From positions 33,541,501 to 33,605,500 of the forward strand of contig JAUMIR010000001.1 in the NCBI GenBank assembly GCA_030847615.1: 64,000 nt of DNA, written 5' to 3'. The translations under genes and the position numbers were made by a program. Positions 22,011 through 33,718 of the stretch are shown here, one piece after another. The notes beneath the pieces were generated by a model. The model had not been told where the DNA came from and did not search any database. It saw nothing but the letters and a program-made list of their open reading frames with translations. Source of the DNA: Gambelia wislizenii (Eukaryota; Chordata; Lepidosauria; Squamata; Crotaphytidae). Numbering within the stretch: the first letter of the stretch is position 1; each line of letters opens with the position of its first letter.

Positions 22011-22552
22011 CAGTCAGACCCCTGTATCTGCAGAACCAATATCCATGGTTTTAGTTATCTGCTGGACACAAAATGGGGACACATACCATAGAGTCATCCT
22101 ATAAAATGCCTTGAGATGCATCCTCTCTAGATTTCTTCTAGTCCTCCAAGGCAACTCTATGGTATTTTTTTACTGGACGTCCATTACTTTTAATAGAGTC
22201 CGCTGTTATCCACAGTTTATTTGTTTTATTTTTATTTAGTTATCAATACCGCGCTCTTCAGCCACAAGGCTATCAGAGCGGCTTACAAATTGTTTTTTAG
22301 CAATAACTATTTCCACATCTACACTGCATTAAACAATTTCCAATGTGTGCTAGCTAATTGCCCCCACAAGCTGGGTACTCAATTTACCAACCTACAAAAG
22401 GATGGAAGGCTGAGTGAACCTTGGAGCCCTCTGGAATTGAACTTGCAACGTGGTGATTTGCAGTATTGGCATTTAACCACTGCACCACCAGGGTTTCCAG
22501 TATCCGTGGTAAGTTTGGGAACCGAACCCCCATGGCTATGGGGACCCGAATG
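22011..22552. mobile_element. Tigger-like MITE ('CAGTCAGACCCC' type) split by a SINE
   Basis: Starts CAGTCAGACCCCTGTATCTG after a TA, contains ATACCATAGAGTCATCC and CAACTCTATGGTATTTTTTT, and ends GGGGACCCGAATG before a TA. The TA flanks fit Tc1/mariner-type (Tigger/pogo) insertion. A SINE (22217-22496) sits inside. Relatives lie at 32382, 36089 and 55345. Confidence 0.75.
22217..22496 (-). mobile_element. tRNA-derived SINE, 'GGAGCCCTGG' type, nested in a MITE
   Basis: Antisense copy: A/T-rich tail at the left, then ACCGCGCTCTTCAGCCACAA, GGCTATCAGAGCGGCTTACA, CAAGCTGGGTACTCAATTTA, and the head CCACTGCACCACCAGGG at the right. The MITE halves on either side (..CCACAGTTT and TTTCCAGTATCCG..) join into the phrase seen intact in the 36.1-kb copy, with only a 3-4 bp duplication recognisable. 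Confidence 0.85.
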
Positions 22553-25145
22553 TACATTCATTTTGCCTTTTATGATACAATAATCTACCAGCATTTCTTC
22601 TTTTAAAGAAAAAAAACTGTTAAACATTGCTTTTGCTAGACATGTAAATGAATTGCAGGTCTATGCATTTTGAGTCATGTGAGGCAGCCACAGTATCAGC
22701 TAGCTTTCCTTCACAGAAAATAAAATGCAGTAAACCTTGATTAGGACCCAGTCAGTACGTTGTAATAACTGAGGTTTAATAAAAATAGTTGCCTCCAACA
22801 ATCATCTCATAAAAGAGAAACCTCTCTGCCACCTCATATTAATGAGTTTCCATTTGCTAATAATTCTTTAATTTGTATAGTGAATCAGTCATCAGCCCCC
22901 CCATTGCACTTTTAGAGACATCATTTGTGACTTTGTCTTGTGTTTTCTGTCCTTCACGTTGTGAAAATGGCCATCTACAGTTACATGACTGAAAAGAGAT
23001 CCCATTCAAATATCTTTTGTGTTTCCACTTTTCGGGTGGGGGAAGAAGAAGCAGGAGGAGGAAAAAAATGTTTTTCAAACCTGCAGCTGGTTATTTCTGC
23101 AGGAGTTCCCACTTATATTCCGTCTTGATTGACATTCTGAAATGGCAGCTTTTCATGAAAAGCTGTTAACTTGTAGAATTTGGTTATGGTACTAAGACAG
23201 ACTGACTTTGTTCTGCTGTTGGGGCCTGTCCAACCTAAACAGAATCTTGCATCTGAATTTAATAGTCCTTCTCAGCCTAGCGAGAGCGGCGTTCCTAACA
23301 GTGGTGTTTCTGATGCATTTTTAAATGTGACTCAATGGATATTCTTCCTGAAAATTTGTTCTTTTACAGTTGGATTTTCTTCTTTCTTTGTCTTTCATTG
23401 TCTTTTGTCGGCCACGGTTCACCAGTGTGATGGGAGACTTGTATTATTGTATCAATTTTAAATTTTACTTTATCAACAATCTCTGAAAAGTTAAACAAGG
23501 AACTCTTGGTAGCTTATATTTCTTCGATCTACTCCTTTTGAGTTGCTAACAAACCTCTCCCCCTCTCCGCCAAAAAAACCCAACCAGGGGTCATAGTCTT
23601 AACCAATCATCATAACACTGATTACCTTTTAATTTCCAGCTGAAAACTGAGAGTCTAGTGAGTAATATATCATAATTTTCTCCTAATCTTTGCCAATCAC
23701 TTCTTTAATGACCTGCCAGCTATTTGAAAGTCAAGCGTATAAGGGAAGGACTCTGTCCAAATGCTCAGTTTCCCTTTCTGCATCTATTACCATGCTCCAA
23801 CATAAAGTGTGCATGGAAGTGTATTTTTAACATCTCAGATTCATGACCTTATTTGCTTAAGAGAAGTAAAAGAAAGTAAACAAAATAGAAATTTAAGCAC
23901 CCTGAGCCCTTTGCTTGACGTACAGCAGTGCCCTGCTTGTGTGTTAAAAGGTAAAATTCTACAAATATTATCTTTACTGTACTGATATACAATATGCACT
24001 TTTCTTTCCTAGAGAGTTTAATGTTACAGCTTCTTGAGTGTTAATGTAATACAGTGGTTGAGCTTATGGAATCTGAATTAACGGCATTGTATGGTATATT
24101 GTATGGGGTCATAAATGCACTCTGTGGTTTTGGGTGTGTGTATTTTGTTTTGTTTTAACTGCCAGCCAATCAGGTTTGGCTTGGGTTTTTTTTTTTTTAA
24201 TTGACACTTGTTCAGTTTTTGGTGAGCAGAAATTAGACATGTTTCTGTTTGTATTTTCAATCTGAGTGATGAGTTTGCCTCATGAACATTGCAGCTGCAG
24301 GCTTTTCTGGTTTTTAGTTCTTGCTTTCTTGACTGCCTCCCTGAAAGCAGAGTGTTCTGTTTTTTGAATCCCTCATTCCTTTTAGTCCTTCATGGCATCT
24401 TTCAGTCTGATGTAGGAGTATGTGCTGATAGACTAGTCATAGTCCTGGGTTCTTACGTCAATATTGGGTCTAGAGGTCTCTTCTTTCCTGAATCATAATA
24501 CCACTCCTCTCTGTCCTGCACAAATACATATGATGGTAAGCTTTCTTTGCCCCTTGTTGCATACTCTGTAGAAGAGGTGAGAAAAGTGCAGGCCATGGGC
24601 CACATATGGTCCAAAGGCTCTTTTGGTAGGCACAAAGCCCCCTCTCACACACACTTTGGCAGGAAATGTTACTCAGAATGCCTCTTTGCTCCTTCTAGGA
24701 GACATGGGCGCAATTTTATCATGTCTCCAGGGCTGTCTTAGGCTGAGAGGATGCCCCCCCCCCAGTTAAAAAAAATCCATTTCACTTCTTGGTTTAGAAA
24801 AAGGCCTCTCCTTTTAAGAATGGAATATGTGGCTCTCCAAGCTCCATGGAGAGTGAGTAGGTATGACCCCAGACTTCAGGTAGTTGTTCACCCATGTTCT
24901 GTAACTGAACATAGTTTCACTAGGACAAAACACTTTTTTGCCCAAAGAAAGTGTTTTCTGTGGGGGGGGGGGAATTCCTGTAGAAAATTAGTGGGTTTTG
25001 CACAATCAAAATTTTCACAAAAAGTCCCATAATACCAAAAAAGGGGGGGAGGGGGAATAAGAAAAAAAATCAGAAACACCTCCCCCACCCCAAATCTCAT
25101 GGCAGTTGATTGTTTTTTTCAATGGTACATCTTGATGTGTTGAAA
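22553..25145. other. Intronic sequence, nothing firmly recognised
   Basis: No exon is supported. The 23180-23461 open frame (93 codons) has no domain I know. Poly-G and poly-C runs (24750, 24962, 25045) are simple-sequence. The stretch at about 23600-23850 is repeat-free and complex. Confidence 0.45.
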
Positions 25146-25375
25146 ACATATTTGAGTAGGCGTGTTGGCCATGCAGCAAAATAGAATAAAATACAAAATC
25201 CATAAAACTGGGATACCTTTATTGGGCCAGCTGAAATGCACAAAATACATCATGCTTTTGAAGTTTCACTGGCTTCTTCCTCAGGCAAAACTGTTAAAAA
25301 TCATACAGGAGAAGAAGAGTGACAGTGTTAGGGTCACAGGCCTACATTTTGTCTAAGAAGTTTCTTCTGTTGTCA
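25146..25375 (-). mobile_element. Penelope-like element terminal repeat, family P1, copy 1
   Basis: Shares an order of phrases with 40826-41045 and 47705-47890: GTTGGCCATGCAGCAAAATA, GATACCTTTATTGGGCC, CATCATGCTTTTGAAGTTTC, TGGCTTCTTCCTCAGG and CATACAGGAGAAGAAGAGTG. The minus strand contains CCTGAGGAAGAAGCCAGTGA, a decayed hammerhead-like core. Penelope assignment is inferred from the hammerhead-like core and from similarity to turtle repeats as I recall them. Confidence 0.55.
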
Positions 25376-27722
25376 GTTAAGATGGTCAAGACTAGGCTTA
25401 GTCTGTCTTGCTGTCTGAAGAACCAGAATGCTAGTAGCACAGGAATTATGACACTGGATCTTTATTGCTGGCCTTTGGAGAAACACACCTTACAACAACA
25501 AGCCTCTGTCCTGCCTCCTCCTTACCCCTGTCTTGCTTGAAATGTTGCAGAGATTGTAATTGATCTGATCCATGACTGCATCATTTCATATATTTTTTAC
25601 AAAGCACAGAGCACTCCTTTCAATGTGTGTTGTTGTATTTTATACCCATCTCAGTAACTGATGCCTCCACATGCTCCTGAATGACTTTTGCTTGCTTATC
25701 CGTCCCAAGATGGCATTGTGGTTTCCTAGGTCTTATTGAGAGTTCATCTTTGGATGGTTATGTAGTATACCTCCTAAAGCCTTTTTCTTGTCATCCCCTC
25801 ACTAGGATGCAATCTCCCCCTCTTTCAAGTGTGACCTACATTCTTTGATGCATGACCTTGCATTTGGCTGTATTAAAACACATGTTGATCAAATGAAACT
25901 GGCGAATACACATTCCAGATTTGAATGCTACTGATTTGACACTGATGGCAGAGATGATAATACCCCCTGGTTGTAATTTCCTTGTTAAAAGGTATTTGCT
26001 CTCAGGATGAAGAAATACAGTTAATAGGCTTTAGGAGTTGAAAAAAAACTTCCAGTCTGTTAAATCCCATCATACTCTCTACAATGAAATTACTCTTACT
26101 ATTTGAAAATGATGTAGTATTATAGATTCCCTAACAACAAAGCAATCTCAACTCTTTGTTGCATCCTGACCCTACCCTATTTCACAAACTTCACGTTATT
26201 CCCAATTTGGGGGAAAGGTGAGATATAAAGATGGTTGTGATGATGATAGCAGCATAAATGAGAGTGACGTTTCAAACCCTTAATTGGAGAACTGTACAAT
26301 TGTACTGTGTTCAATATTTTGTTTACCTAGAAATGCCATTGCACACATGCACAAACCAATTATGAATGTTTTCCATGTAGCTTGCTTAAGAAAACATTTG
26401 GTGGATTTAAGATGCATAATGCATTTGTGTTAGCTCTTTCAGCTGGGCAAAGTCCTTTCGCAGACATAATCTAGTTGCATTCCAGGGCCAAGCTCCAAGG
26501 TTCACACAATTGTCCATTACACATGCAATTAAATAGTTCCTGCACTTATGCAGAAGGCAGTAACAACAGCAGGGGCAGAAAGGAAGTAGCCAGCTGCCCA
26601 TTTTGTGGATGCCTGGCTTTGAGGTGTACTTAGAGCTTAGGTACTCTGCAAGGGATGCCTTGGGATACCTCTCTCCTCCCAATGCTGCCACTCCTGCATT
26701 TTTTTATCTTTTCCTCACTATCACCATATTTTCCTCCTCCTAGGATCTCTGTTCTATTCTGTGCATAGTTTTTACTGGCATATCCAGTCGTTATCACAGC
26801 ATTCTTTTCTATTTTTAGGTAGCTTTCTCCAGCATCATGCTTTATAGTATAGGAGATACTGAGCAAAATATTTCACCTTATTAGTGAGATATTTGCAAAG
26901 TCATCACTGATGGCTCCCAAATTTTATCCGTTCTACCCTATCTTGGGCAGAAGACACAGACTACTAAAGATGAGGGACTGAGCAGCAGGGACTGAAAATT
27001 AGAGAAATACTGGGTGTTTTCCAGGCAGCAAAAGGAACAGTAGTTTATCCTCTCTCACAAGCTGGGAAAACAGAAAAAACAAGCTCCCCTGCCAACAAAC
27101 ATGGCCATTATTGTCTTGACAGTGCATTCCTTCAGCATGGTGATTGGTTTTGTAACTTGGGCCCCTATATCAGAGAAACATGTGGACTTTTGTGTAATCT
27201 TCCTCCCTGTTAAAAAAGCAACACTGTTCTTTTAGTTACTTCCAACAATATTATTTGAAATTATCCATATTTTTAAATGGAAGACTTTGTTTTAAGATGA
27301 ATAAAAAAGGGAAATACATTTCCAAGATAAGGTGTGGGGCAATTATAAATATCTTTGCTTAGTTATTCCATTTCAGTGGTATTTACTCTCTAGTAAATTT
27401 GCATCAGATTGTAATCTTGATATGTATTGCACTTTTGATAAAAAATAAATAAAAATAAACTAAAATTCTGTCACCCAAATGGACCTTAAATTATTTGCAA
27501 GATACTATCACAGCAGAGTCTTCTTGTTTTATGCTGGTCCCATAAAATGATAAACTGAGTTAAAATAAGCAAGATTTTGGAGGGGGGGGGGAAACCCTGA
27601 AAGTAAGTTTGTGAGTTATACTGAATTCTTAATCACAATCAGAATGTCCAAAGCAATGGCACATACTTGATATTTGCTTCTTGTTAGAACAAAGAAGGAG
27701 GCAATTGGAAGATCCTTTTTTC
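25376..27722. other. Intronic sequence, nothing recognised
   Basis: No exon or repeat recognised. The minus frames at 26407-26866 overlap each other and lack domains. A poly-G run lies near 27580. Confidence 0.5.
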
Positions 27723-27723
27723 A

Positions 27724-29015
27724 TCGAATCATAGAATTGTAGAGTTGGAAGAGACCATGAGGGCCATCCAATCCAACCCTCTGCCACACAGGAAATCACG
27801 ATCAAAGCATCCCTGACAGATAGCCATCCAGCCTCTGTTTAAAGACCTCCAAGGAAGGAGATCCTACCACACTCCAAGGGAGTGTGTTCCACTGCCAAAC
27901 AGCTCTTACTGTCAGAAAGTTCCTCCTAATGTTGAGGTGGAATCTCTGTTCCTGGAGCTTGCATCCATTGCTCCATGTTCTAGTCTCTGGAGCAGCAGAA
28001 AACAAGCTTGCTCCATCCTCAGTGTGACACCACTTCAGATACTTAAACAGGGCTATCATATCACCCCTTAACCGTCTTTTTTCCAAGTTAAACATACCCA
28101 GCTCTCTGAGTCTTTCCTCATAAGGCATGGTTTCCAGACCTTTCACCATTTTAGTCGCCCTTCTCTGGACATGCTCCAATTTGTCAATTTCCTTTTTGAA
28201 TTGTGGTGCCCAGAACTGGACACAGTATTCTAGGTGAGGCCTGACCAAGGCAGAATAGAGTGGCACTATTACTTCCCTTGATCTAGACACTATACCTCTA
28301 TTGATGCAGCCCAAAATCACATTGGTCTTTTTAGCTGCCGCATCACATTGTTGACTCATGTTCAACTTGTGGTCTACCAGGACTCCTAGATCCCTTTCGC
28401 ATGTAGTCTCGTTCAGCCAGGTCTCCCCCACCCTGTATCTATGCATTTCATTTTTCCACCCTAAGTGTAGTACCTTACATTTCTCCGTATTGAGTTTCAT
28501 TTTGTTAGCTTTGGCCCAGCTCTCCAGTCTATCCAGGTCATTTTGAATTTTGATCCTGTCCCCATGGGTATTAGCTACTCCTCCTAATTTGGTATCATCT
28601 GCAAATTTGATAAGTATGCCCCTAATTCCCTCATCCAAGTCATTGATAAAGATGTTGAATAGCACTGGGCCCAGGACAGAACCCTGTGGCACCCCACTGG
28701 TCACATCTTTCCAAGACGAAGAGGAGCCACTGCTGAGCACCCTTTGGGTTCAGCCAGTCAACCAATTACAAATCCATTTAACAGTTAACTTGTCTAGCCC
28801 ACATTTTATAAGCTTGTTTGCAAGAATGTCATGGGGAACCTTGTCAAAGACCTTACTGAAATCAAGGTATGTGATATCCACAGCGTTCCCTTCATCTACC
28901 AAGCTGGTAATTTTATCAAAAAAAGAGATCAGATTAGTCTGGCATGACTTGTTTCTCTGAAACCCATGCTGACTTTTTGTGATTATGGCATTGCCTTCTA
29001 AATGTTATTAGCTTA
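27724..29015 (-). mobile_element. CR1 LINE, long 3' part
   Basis: Left end: CR1 tail AATCATAGAATTGTAGAGTT. It continues through the whole ORF2 C-terminal half to about 29015, where the antisense of the FSKAFDxVPHDIL RT motif is visible in another frame (about 28830-28870). 5'-truncated within the RT domain. One frameshift separates the upstream RT part from the 312-codon frame described separately. It is the best-preserved LINE in the window, so presumably the youngest CR1. Confidence 0.9.
27802..28740 (-). pseudogene. CR1 ORF2 reverse transcriptase, C-terminal 312 codons still open
   Basis: This frame encodes the C-terminal half of a CR1 reverse transcriptase, which copies the LINE RNA at its insertion site. 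Visible in order: TSGVPQGSVLGPVLFNIFIN (RT motif), the catalytic box [67 protein letters not shown], and the terminus [14 protein letters not shown] followed by a stop. The ATG at the start is incidental: homologous sequence continues upstream in another frame. The endonuclease domain and the N-terminal RT motifs are missing or frameshifted, so no active protein is expected. Confidence 0.85.
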
Positions 29016-29039
29016 CAAATCACAGAAAGTTCGCTGAAG

Positions 29040-29145
29040 TTATAGCAAACACAAAAAGAACTTCTGCAGGTGCCTTAAAGACTACAAATTAAAGAATAAG
29101 TCCATTTGGCCTAATCCATGAAAGCATATGCCTCAATATATCAGT
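29040..29145. mobile_element. Penelope-like terminal-repeat fragment
   Basis: The phrases AAAAGAACTTCTGCAGGTGC, CTTAAAGACTACAAATT and TCCATGAAAGCATATGC follow the order of a terminal repeat I recall from turtles (a 'GGTGCCTTAGAGACTAACAAAT' type phrase followed by an 'AAGCTTTCGTGGG' type phrase). Short, diverged and directly behind the CR1. Confidence 0.4.
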
Positions 29146-29157
29146 ATTCCTTTTTAA

Positions 29158-29292
29158 AATTATTTTATTTATTTATTTATACCCTGCTCTTCAGCCACAA
29201 CGCTATCAGAGCAGCTTACAAATTGTTTTAAGCCATTGCAATTTACACATCTACACTGCATTAAGCAGTTTCTAATGTGTGTTAGCTAATTT
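29158..29292 (-). mobile_element. tRNA-derived SINE ('GGAGCCCTGG' type), 3' half only
   Basis: An A/T tail (TTTATTTATTTATTTATACC), then TGCTCTTCAGCCACAACGCT, ATCAGAGCAGCTTACAAATT and TCTAATGTGTGTTAGCTAAT; the tRNA-like head is missing. Confidence 0.8.
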
Positions 29293-29673
29293 GTAATAGC
29301 ATTCTGGACTTCAACAATGAAAAGCAAGGATTACTTAGTTTGGATCCGGCCCGTAAAACTGACATAATAAGTATGATTAAGTCAGTAGGTTCATTGGCTC
29401 ATACTAGTCAATTGGACCCAAGATAGTAAGATTTCACTAATTTAAGTCTGGAAATGTTGAATCTTGCCAGTTCTTCTACTCTCTATCATGCTAATATCTG
29501 TCTCCAAAATTGAACTGGTAAACTTTCCTCTCCCAAATTTTTATTTGACAGTTTCAGTCATGCTAGGAATGTGGTCATATGTACAAGCTCTCTGTTGCCA
29601 GTGAAAAAAGGTGAACTTCTATCTCCTTTCTTTTTGTTGATACTGTAGGTGGAGACATATTGGACTGTAGCCT

Positions 29674-29782
29674 ATTGTTAGTCCCAACTAGAGCAGGCCC
29701 ATTGAATAAATGAGAAGTTGGTAAGTCAACACTTACATATGTTCTGTTGATTCAGTGTGCCTACTCTAGTTTGGATTAACAA
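29674..29782. mobile_element. Palindromic ~110-bp MITE-like repeat, copy 2
   Basis: Left arm ATTGTTAGTCCCAACTAGAG, centre GTAAGTCAACACTTACATAT, right arm CTACTCTAGTTTGGATTAAC. The arms pair as an imperfect hairpin. Same family as 8641-8751 and 51885-51994. Confidence 0.7.
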
Positions 29783-29939
29783 AAGTATCTAGGCTATTAA
29801 GCCATATGATAGAAACTGTGGCCAGATGCACTGGAAAATAGATGATAGTATTTTGTTTGTGCTCCTGAAACAGCTGGCCCCCAATATTTGCAGCCAAGTC
29901 ATGGAATCAAAGGAGTTGTCTAAACAGTCAAAATAATCC

Positions 29940-30475
29940 TCATAGAATTCGCTTAGAAATCGATCTGTCTTAACGGAAATCTGCATCAATGTGTCGTATT
30001 CGAAAGGGGGGAGCTAAAAACTCCAAAAAGTGAGGGCAGAGAGCCTTTGCGGCTTTTCTCAGAGTTTTTAAAAAGCTCTGTAGAGAATGTGCATGTCCAC
30101 TCGTTAAGACAGTCGCATTCGCATCACTCTCCTTTTCCATATGAGAGGCAGCACAAGTTGATTGGCCGGATGAGCAAATAGGGCAAGTGCCCACTGTCAC
30201 CATGTTGGATTTTCGGCTTAGCGAGCAATCAGTAAGGTGATAAAATGGCTTTCTCTTTTCTCTCTTTTTTGTGTGTGTAAATGTGAAATATCGCTTGTGT
30301 GCACCATTTTAAACTTTAAAAAAACAGTTTGGCAGCAGCATATTTTAAAACACGAGTAATTCCCTCACAGCAGCCATCTTGGCTAGGGAACATGCAATGT
30401 TTATGGGGGTTGTAAAACTGCGAATTACTATTACTGCAGAGCAATCCGTTTTTTTCTCCTCATATAGATGAGCCC
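29940..30475 (-). mobile_element. Dispersed ~550-650-bp non-autonomous repeat, family X, copy 1
   Basis: Antisense relative to the copies at 33719 and 45387. Shared phrases on the minus strand in order: GGGCTCATCTATATGAGG (30475 end), ATTTTATCACCTTACTGAT, AATCCAACATGGTGACAG, GGCCAATCAACTTGTGC, and the end block AAGCGAATTCTATGAGGAT. It has no coding capacity. Terminal inverted-repeat-like ends suggest a DNA-transposon derivative, but no target duplication was found. Confidence 0.6.
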
Positions 30476-31505
30476 AAAGTCACTGAATGGGAGCAAGAAA
30501 ATCCAAAATTCAGTGTGTCTCCCAACTTCCCCTGCTAAATGAACCATGGCAACTTCCACATTTATTTTTATTTTTATTTTTATTGGCTGAGACACATAAT
30601 TAACAATGAGAAGGGGCCACTTTCTTGGCTAATGCTGAGCACCTCAGGTTTTGCCTGGAGTGTTCTCTAGGGTTTTTTTCCACAGCAGATGGATAATGAG
30701 TAGAATGGTCTCCCATTGCTACCTCGAGCATTTCTGTGACTACTTTTCCTGAGAGGAAAGTTTTGATTTCTAAAATAGCCACTCTTCAGAGGAGGAAGAA
30801 AGGGGAGTGGGGGAAGTTTTGCTACGTTACTGCTTGTTTCCATGGAACAGAACAGCGAGCATGAAACTCCAGGCCAGTTCAGCTTTCCTTGCTGGAAAGT
30901 TGGAGAATGAAACGTTACTGCAGGTAGACAGGATTTTAGGAATCAAGAACAAATGACTTTTGGCTGTTAGCCTGAGGACTAATGGGGAAATTCCATGACA
31001 AAATGTTCCCCCATTTTATTTTAATCAGCAAAACTCTTTGGCTGTGGAATTAAAGTCCTGAGCAGTTGCTGAAATGGCCAGAACTATTAACAATTCTCTT
31101 GATGTTTTCTAGTTCCAGTCCATTTAAACAGACACTACTGTGTTACATTTTCCTTGGTATTTGTGGATTATGAAGGAAATGCCATGTTTCCTTGGTGCTC
31201 TCTTTATGATCTGCAGAAATATTTGTCAGGTCATCATCTACCAAGCTCTTAGTCAGTCAGGGTGAGCTAGGGTTTCTTAGTTAGCTATTTCTGCTTCTAG
31301 CAACAAGATTTAGGCAACATGAGGTGATATTTCACCAAAATTTTAAAGTGGCTTTTGTGAACTCAGCTGAGATGTTTCAAGACCAGCAATTTCCTGAGGA
31401 TTAGACAGATTTATGGAGGATAAGGCCATCAGTGGCTACCAGTCAAGATGGCTATATGCAAATTTAGAGGTGACATACTACTGAGTGCCCCCCTCTCTCT
31501 TTCTG
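30476..31505. other. Intronic sequence, nothing recognised
   Basis: Complex sequence without recognised repeats. Several TTTTTATTTTTATT-type runs lie near 30560. Confidence 0.5.
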
Positions 31506-31541
31506 TGTTTGTGTGTGTGTGTGTGTGTGCGCGCGCGCCTT
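31506..31541. repeat. (GT)n(GC)n alternating purine-pyrimidine tract
   Basis: A TGTGTGTG run passes directly into GCGCGCGCGC. Such tracts can adopt Z-DNA. Confidence 0.9.
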
Positions 31542-31554
31542 CAGTTCACTTATT

Positions 31555-31695
31555 GACTTATGTATTTAATAGGGTTTTCACAGGCAAGGAATACTCAGAA
31601 GTGGTTTTGCCAGTTCCCTCCTCCAAAATATAGCCAACATCACCTAGTAGTCAGTCTCCCATCTATTCAGTTGGGAGCGAACACAGAGCCAGGCT
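31555..31695 (-). mobile_element. 5S-rRNA-derived SINE, diverged antisense copy
   Basis: Shares AATAGGGTTTTCACAGGCAA, AAATATAGCCAACATCACCT and AGTCTCCCATCTATTCA with the antisense copy at 52120-52302. The last phrase is the reverse complement of the 5S region around TGGATGGGAGAC. The 5S part is eroded. Confidence 0.6.
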
Positions 31696-32381
31696 ATTTC
31701 CTTCCAGCCCTGGTTGGCTTCCAATTTGTTTGCTACTTGGTGGAGGCAAGATCAGTTCTTGGAAAGGTTATTTTCTTGGACTACAACTCACAGGATCCCT
31801 AAAGTAGTGGCCACTCTGACAAAAAAGTAAGTTTTCTGAAGCTCTGAGAAGGGTGGTGAATTAAATGAGCAGTGGTCCAATCTGGCAGGCTCCTGTTTAT
31901 GTTCTTCTGAAATGAGGAATACAGTATGTGAAAGTATTTCACTGTGCAGATGTTATATTCATTCATTTGATTGACTGACTGACTGACTGACTGACTGAAT
32001 GATTGATGTGACAGAGGCGTGGCTCTTCCACCCCTATACCTTATGGAAGATTGAAGCTTCTTCTTTACCTTACACGTGTTGATCTGTGTTTAGCCAGATT
32101 TCTCAGAGTTTTCCATTTTGGTCACCTGGGCTCTCAAGGTTGCAAAGACCAGTCTTACCCAATTGTCAGATCAACATCCATATCTCCCTTAAATATTCCT
32201 TAAGCATTGTCTTATTATCAAATTATTGCTGGAGAATACATTGTAGCTTTATAACATATTTTTCTTGAACAAATTTAACAAATTTTAAGTTCGCTGTCCT
32301 TCAAGGTACAACTTACATAGACTTTACTTAATTTAGAAGTACAGTACTTCATACATGTATGTTGAGATATTGCAATACATA
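31696..32381. other. Intronic sequence with (GACT)n
   Basis: A clean GACTGACTGACT run lies at about 31972-31998. Otherwise nothing recognised. Confidence 0.5.
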
Positions 32382-32643
32382 CAGTCATACCCCGTATGCA
32401 TGGGGTTTTTGTTCAGGGACTTACTGCGGATACCGGAAACTACAGATAATAGCAAACCCTATTCAAATAAAAGACTTCCGGTACAAACATACCATAGTGT
32501 TGCATTAGAGGACCGAGAAGATGCCTAGAGATGACCCCTGTCTAGGCATTTTCCAGCCCGACTGTGATATAATTCCCTATTTTTTTCAGCCACAGATAAT
32601 TGAAACCACAGGTATTAGTTCCATGGACATGGGGGTCTGACTA
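32382..32643. mobile_element. Tigger-like MITE ('CAGTCAGACCCC' type)
   Basis: Starts CAGTCATACCCCGTATGCAT after TA and ends ATGGGGGTCTGACTA before TA. The internal phrases CATACCATAGTGTTGC and CTGTCTAGGCATTTTCC are shared with the 22.0 and 36.1-kb copies. Full-length, about 262 bp. Confidence 0.8.
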
Positions 32644-32908
32644 TATAAAGTTCTCAGCCTCTTTCAGTCGTAGAACTTATTAAATAAAGCTATAATCCAC
32701 ATCCAAGAGTATTCATCTAATTTTATCCCTACACTAGCTTGTGTTTGGATATCAGTGAATCAAAATCTCAAGAAATGAAGACTGCTTACCACTGTGGGAA
32801 TTCAGGTTTGTCAGCTATTGCCACCTTGTGCAGTAACAGTGAAGAGGCTGGACCAACTTTGCTAAGAGCTAAACCTGGTATCACGCTGCCCAAATGTTCC
32901 AGCTTTTA
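32644..32908. other. Intronic sequence between two MITEs
   Basis: A 90-codon open frame runs through this interval into the next MITE. It has no known domain and is not supported as coding. Confidence 0.5.
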
Positions 32909-33136
32909 CAGTGGGCCCTCAGTACCCTCTGGAGTTTGGTTCCCAGATCCCCCCCCCCCGTGGATACCAAAATCTGTGGATACTCAAGTCCCATTATATA
33001 CAATGGCATAGTAAAATTGCATCCTTTATATAAAATGGCAAAAATCAAGGTATGCTTTTTGGATTGGGGGGGTATTTTTGAACCATGGTTGGTTGAATCC
33101 ATGGATGCAGAATCCATGGATAAGGAGGGTCAACTG
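32909..33136. mobile_element. Tigger/MER2-like MITE ('CAGTTGGCCCTC' type)
   Basis: Starts CAGTGGGCCCTCAGTACCC and ends AGGAGGGTCAACTG, flanked by TA at 32907-32908 and 33137-33138. The core GTGGATACCAAAATCTGTGG, ACTCAAGTCCCATTATATAC is the phrase typical of Tigger-derived MITEs. Same family as 57681 and 63620. Confidence 0.9.
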
Positions 33137-33718
33137 TATATCATTTCTGACATCTACCTGTCAGAGACAAATTTAACTGATTCCTATTAACTGCAATATC
33201 AACAACGATTCACTCATCCAATCAGAAATGAATTCAACTGACTATTTTCCTCAGCCAATTAGATAAGACTTGTAATTGTTTGTTCAAGATCACCCATTAT
33301 CCAACTGGAAATGAGATTTTACTGTCCTATTGACATGCCAACAATCAGATAGATATCTTTAGATCTGGCTGAGTGTATCATGTATGACTCAAACACTTTT
33401 TCAGTTTTTTTCTCTCTCGGTTAGGCTCACCCATATTTTTTATTATATATCCATAGTTAAGTGCCTGGATGCCCAGATCTGTCTTCATCATGCACTGTTA
33501 ATTCTATGAAGACACTGTGATAGAGTACCCTTATTGCCTTTCTTTTTTTCAATATACAGGCTTTGAGGACTTAAATTTTTCAAAATATACACAAATATTT
33601 CATCCACCCTACAGCAATTTATTGAGAGATATCCCACTTTTGTTGCTCAAAGCTGCTCAAACCAAGATTTTTAAAAAGCAATGGTTAAAACCACAAAGAG
33701 TTATGATGTCACATCATA
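33137..33718. other. Intronic sequence, nothing recognised
   Basis: No repeat or exon recognised. Confidence 0.5.

Noticed and set aside
23180..23461. The 93-codon frame with an SPSQPSESG-type stretch as an exon
   Set aside because: No acceptor or donor fits the frame, no domain is known and flanking sequence shows no coding bias.
27802..28740. The 312-codon open frame as a cellular gene
   Set aside because: It matches the CR1 ORF2 C-terminal half and ends at the typical CR1 3' tail.
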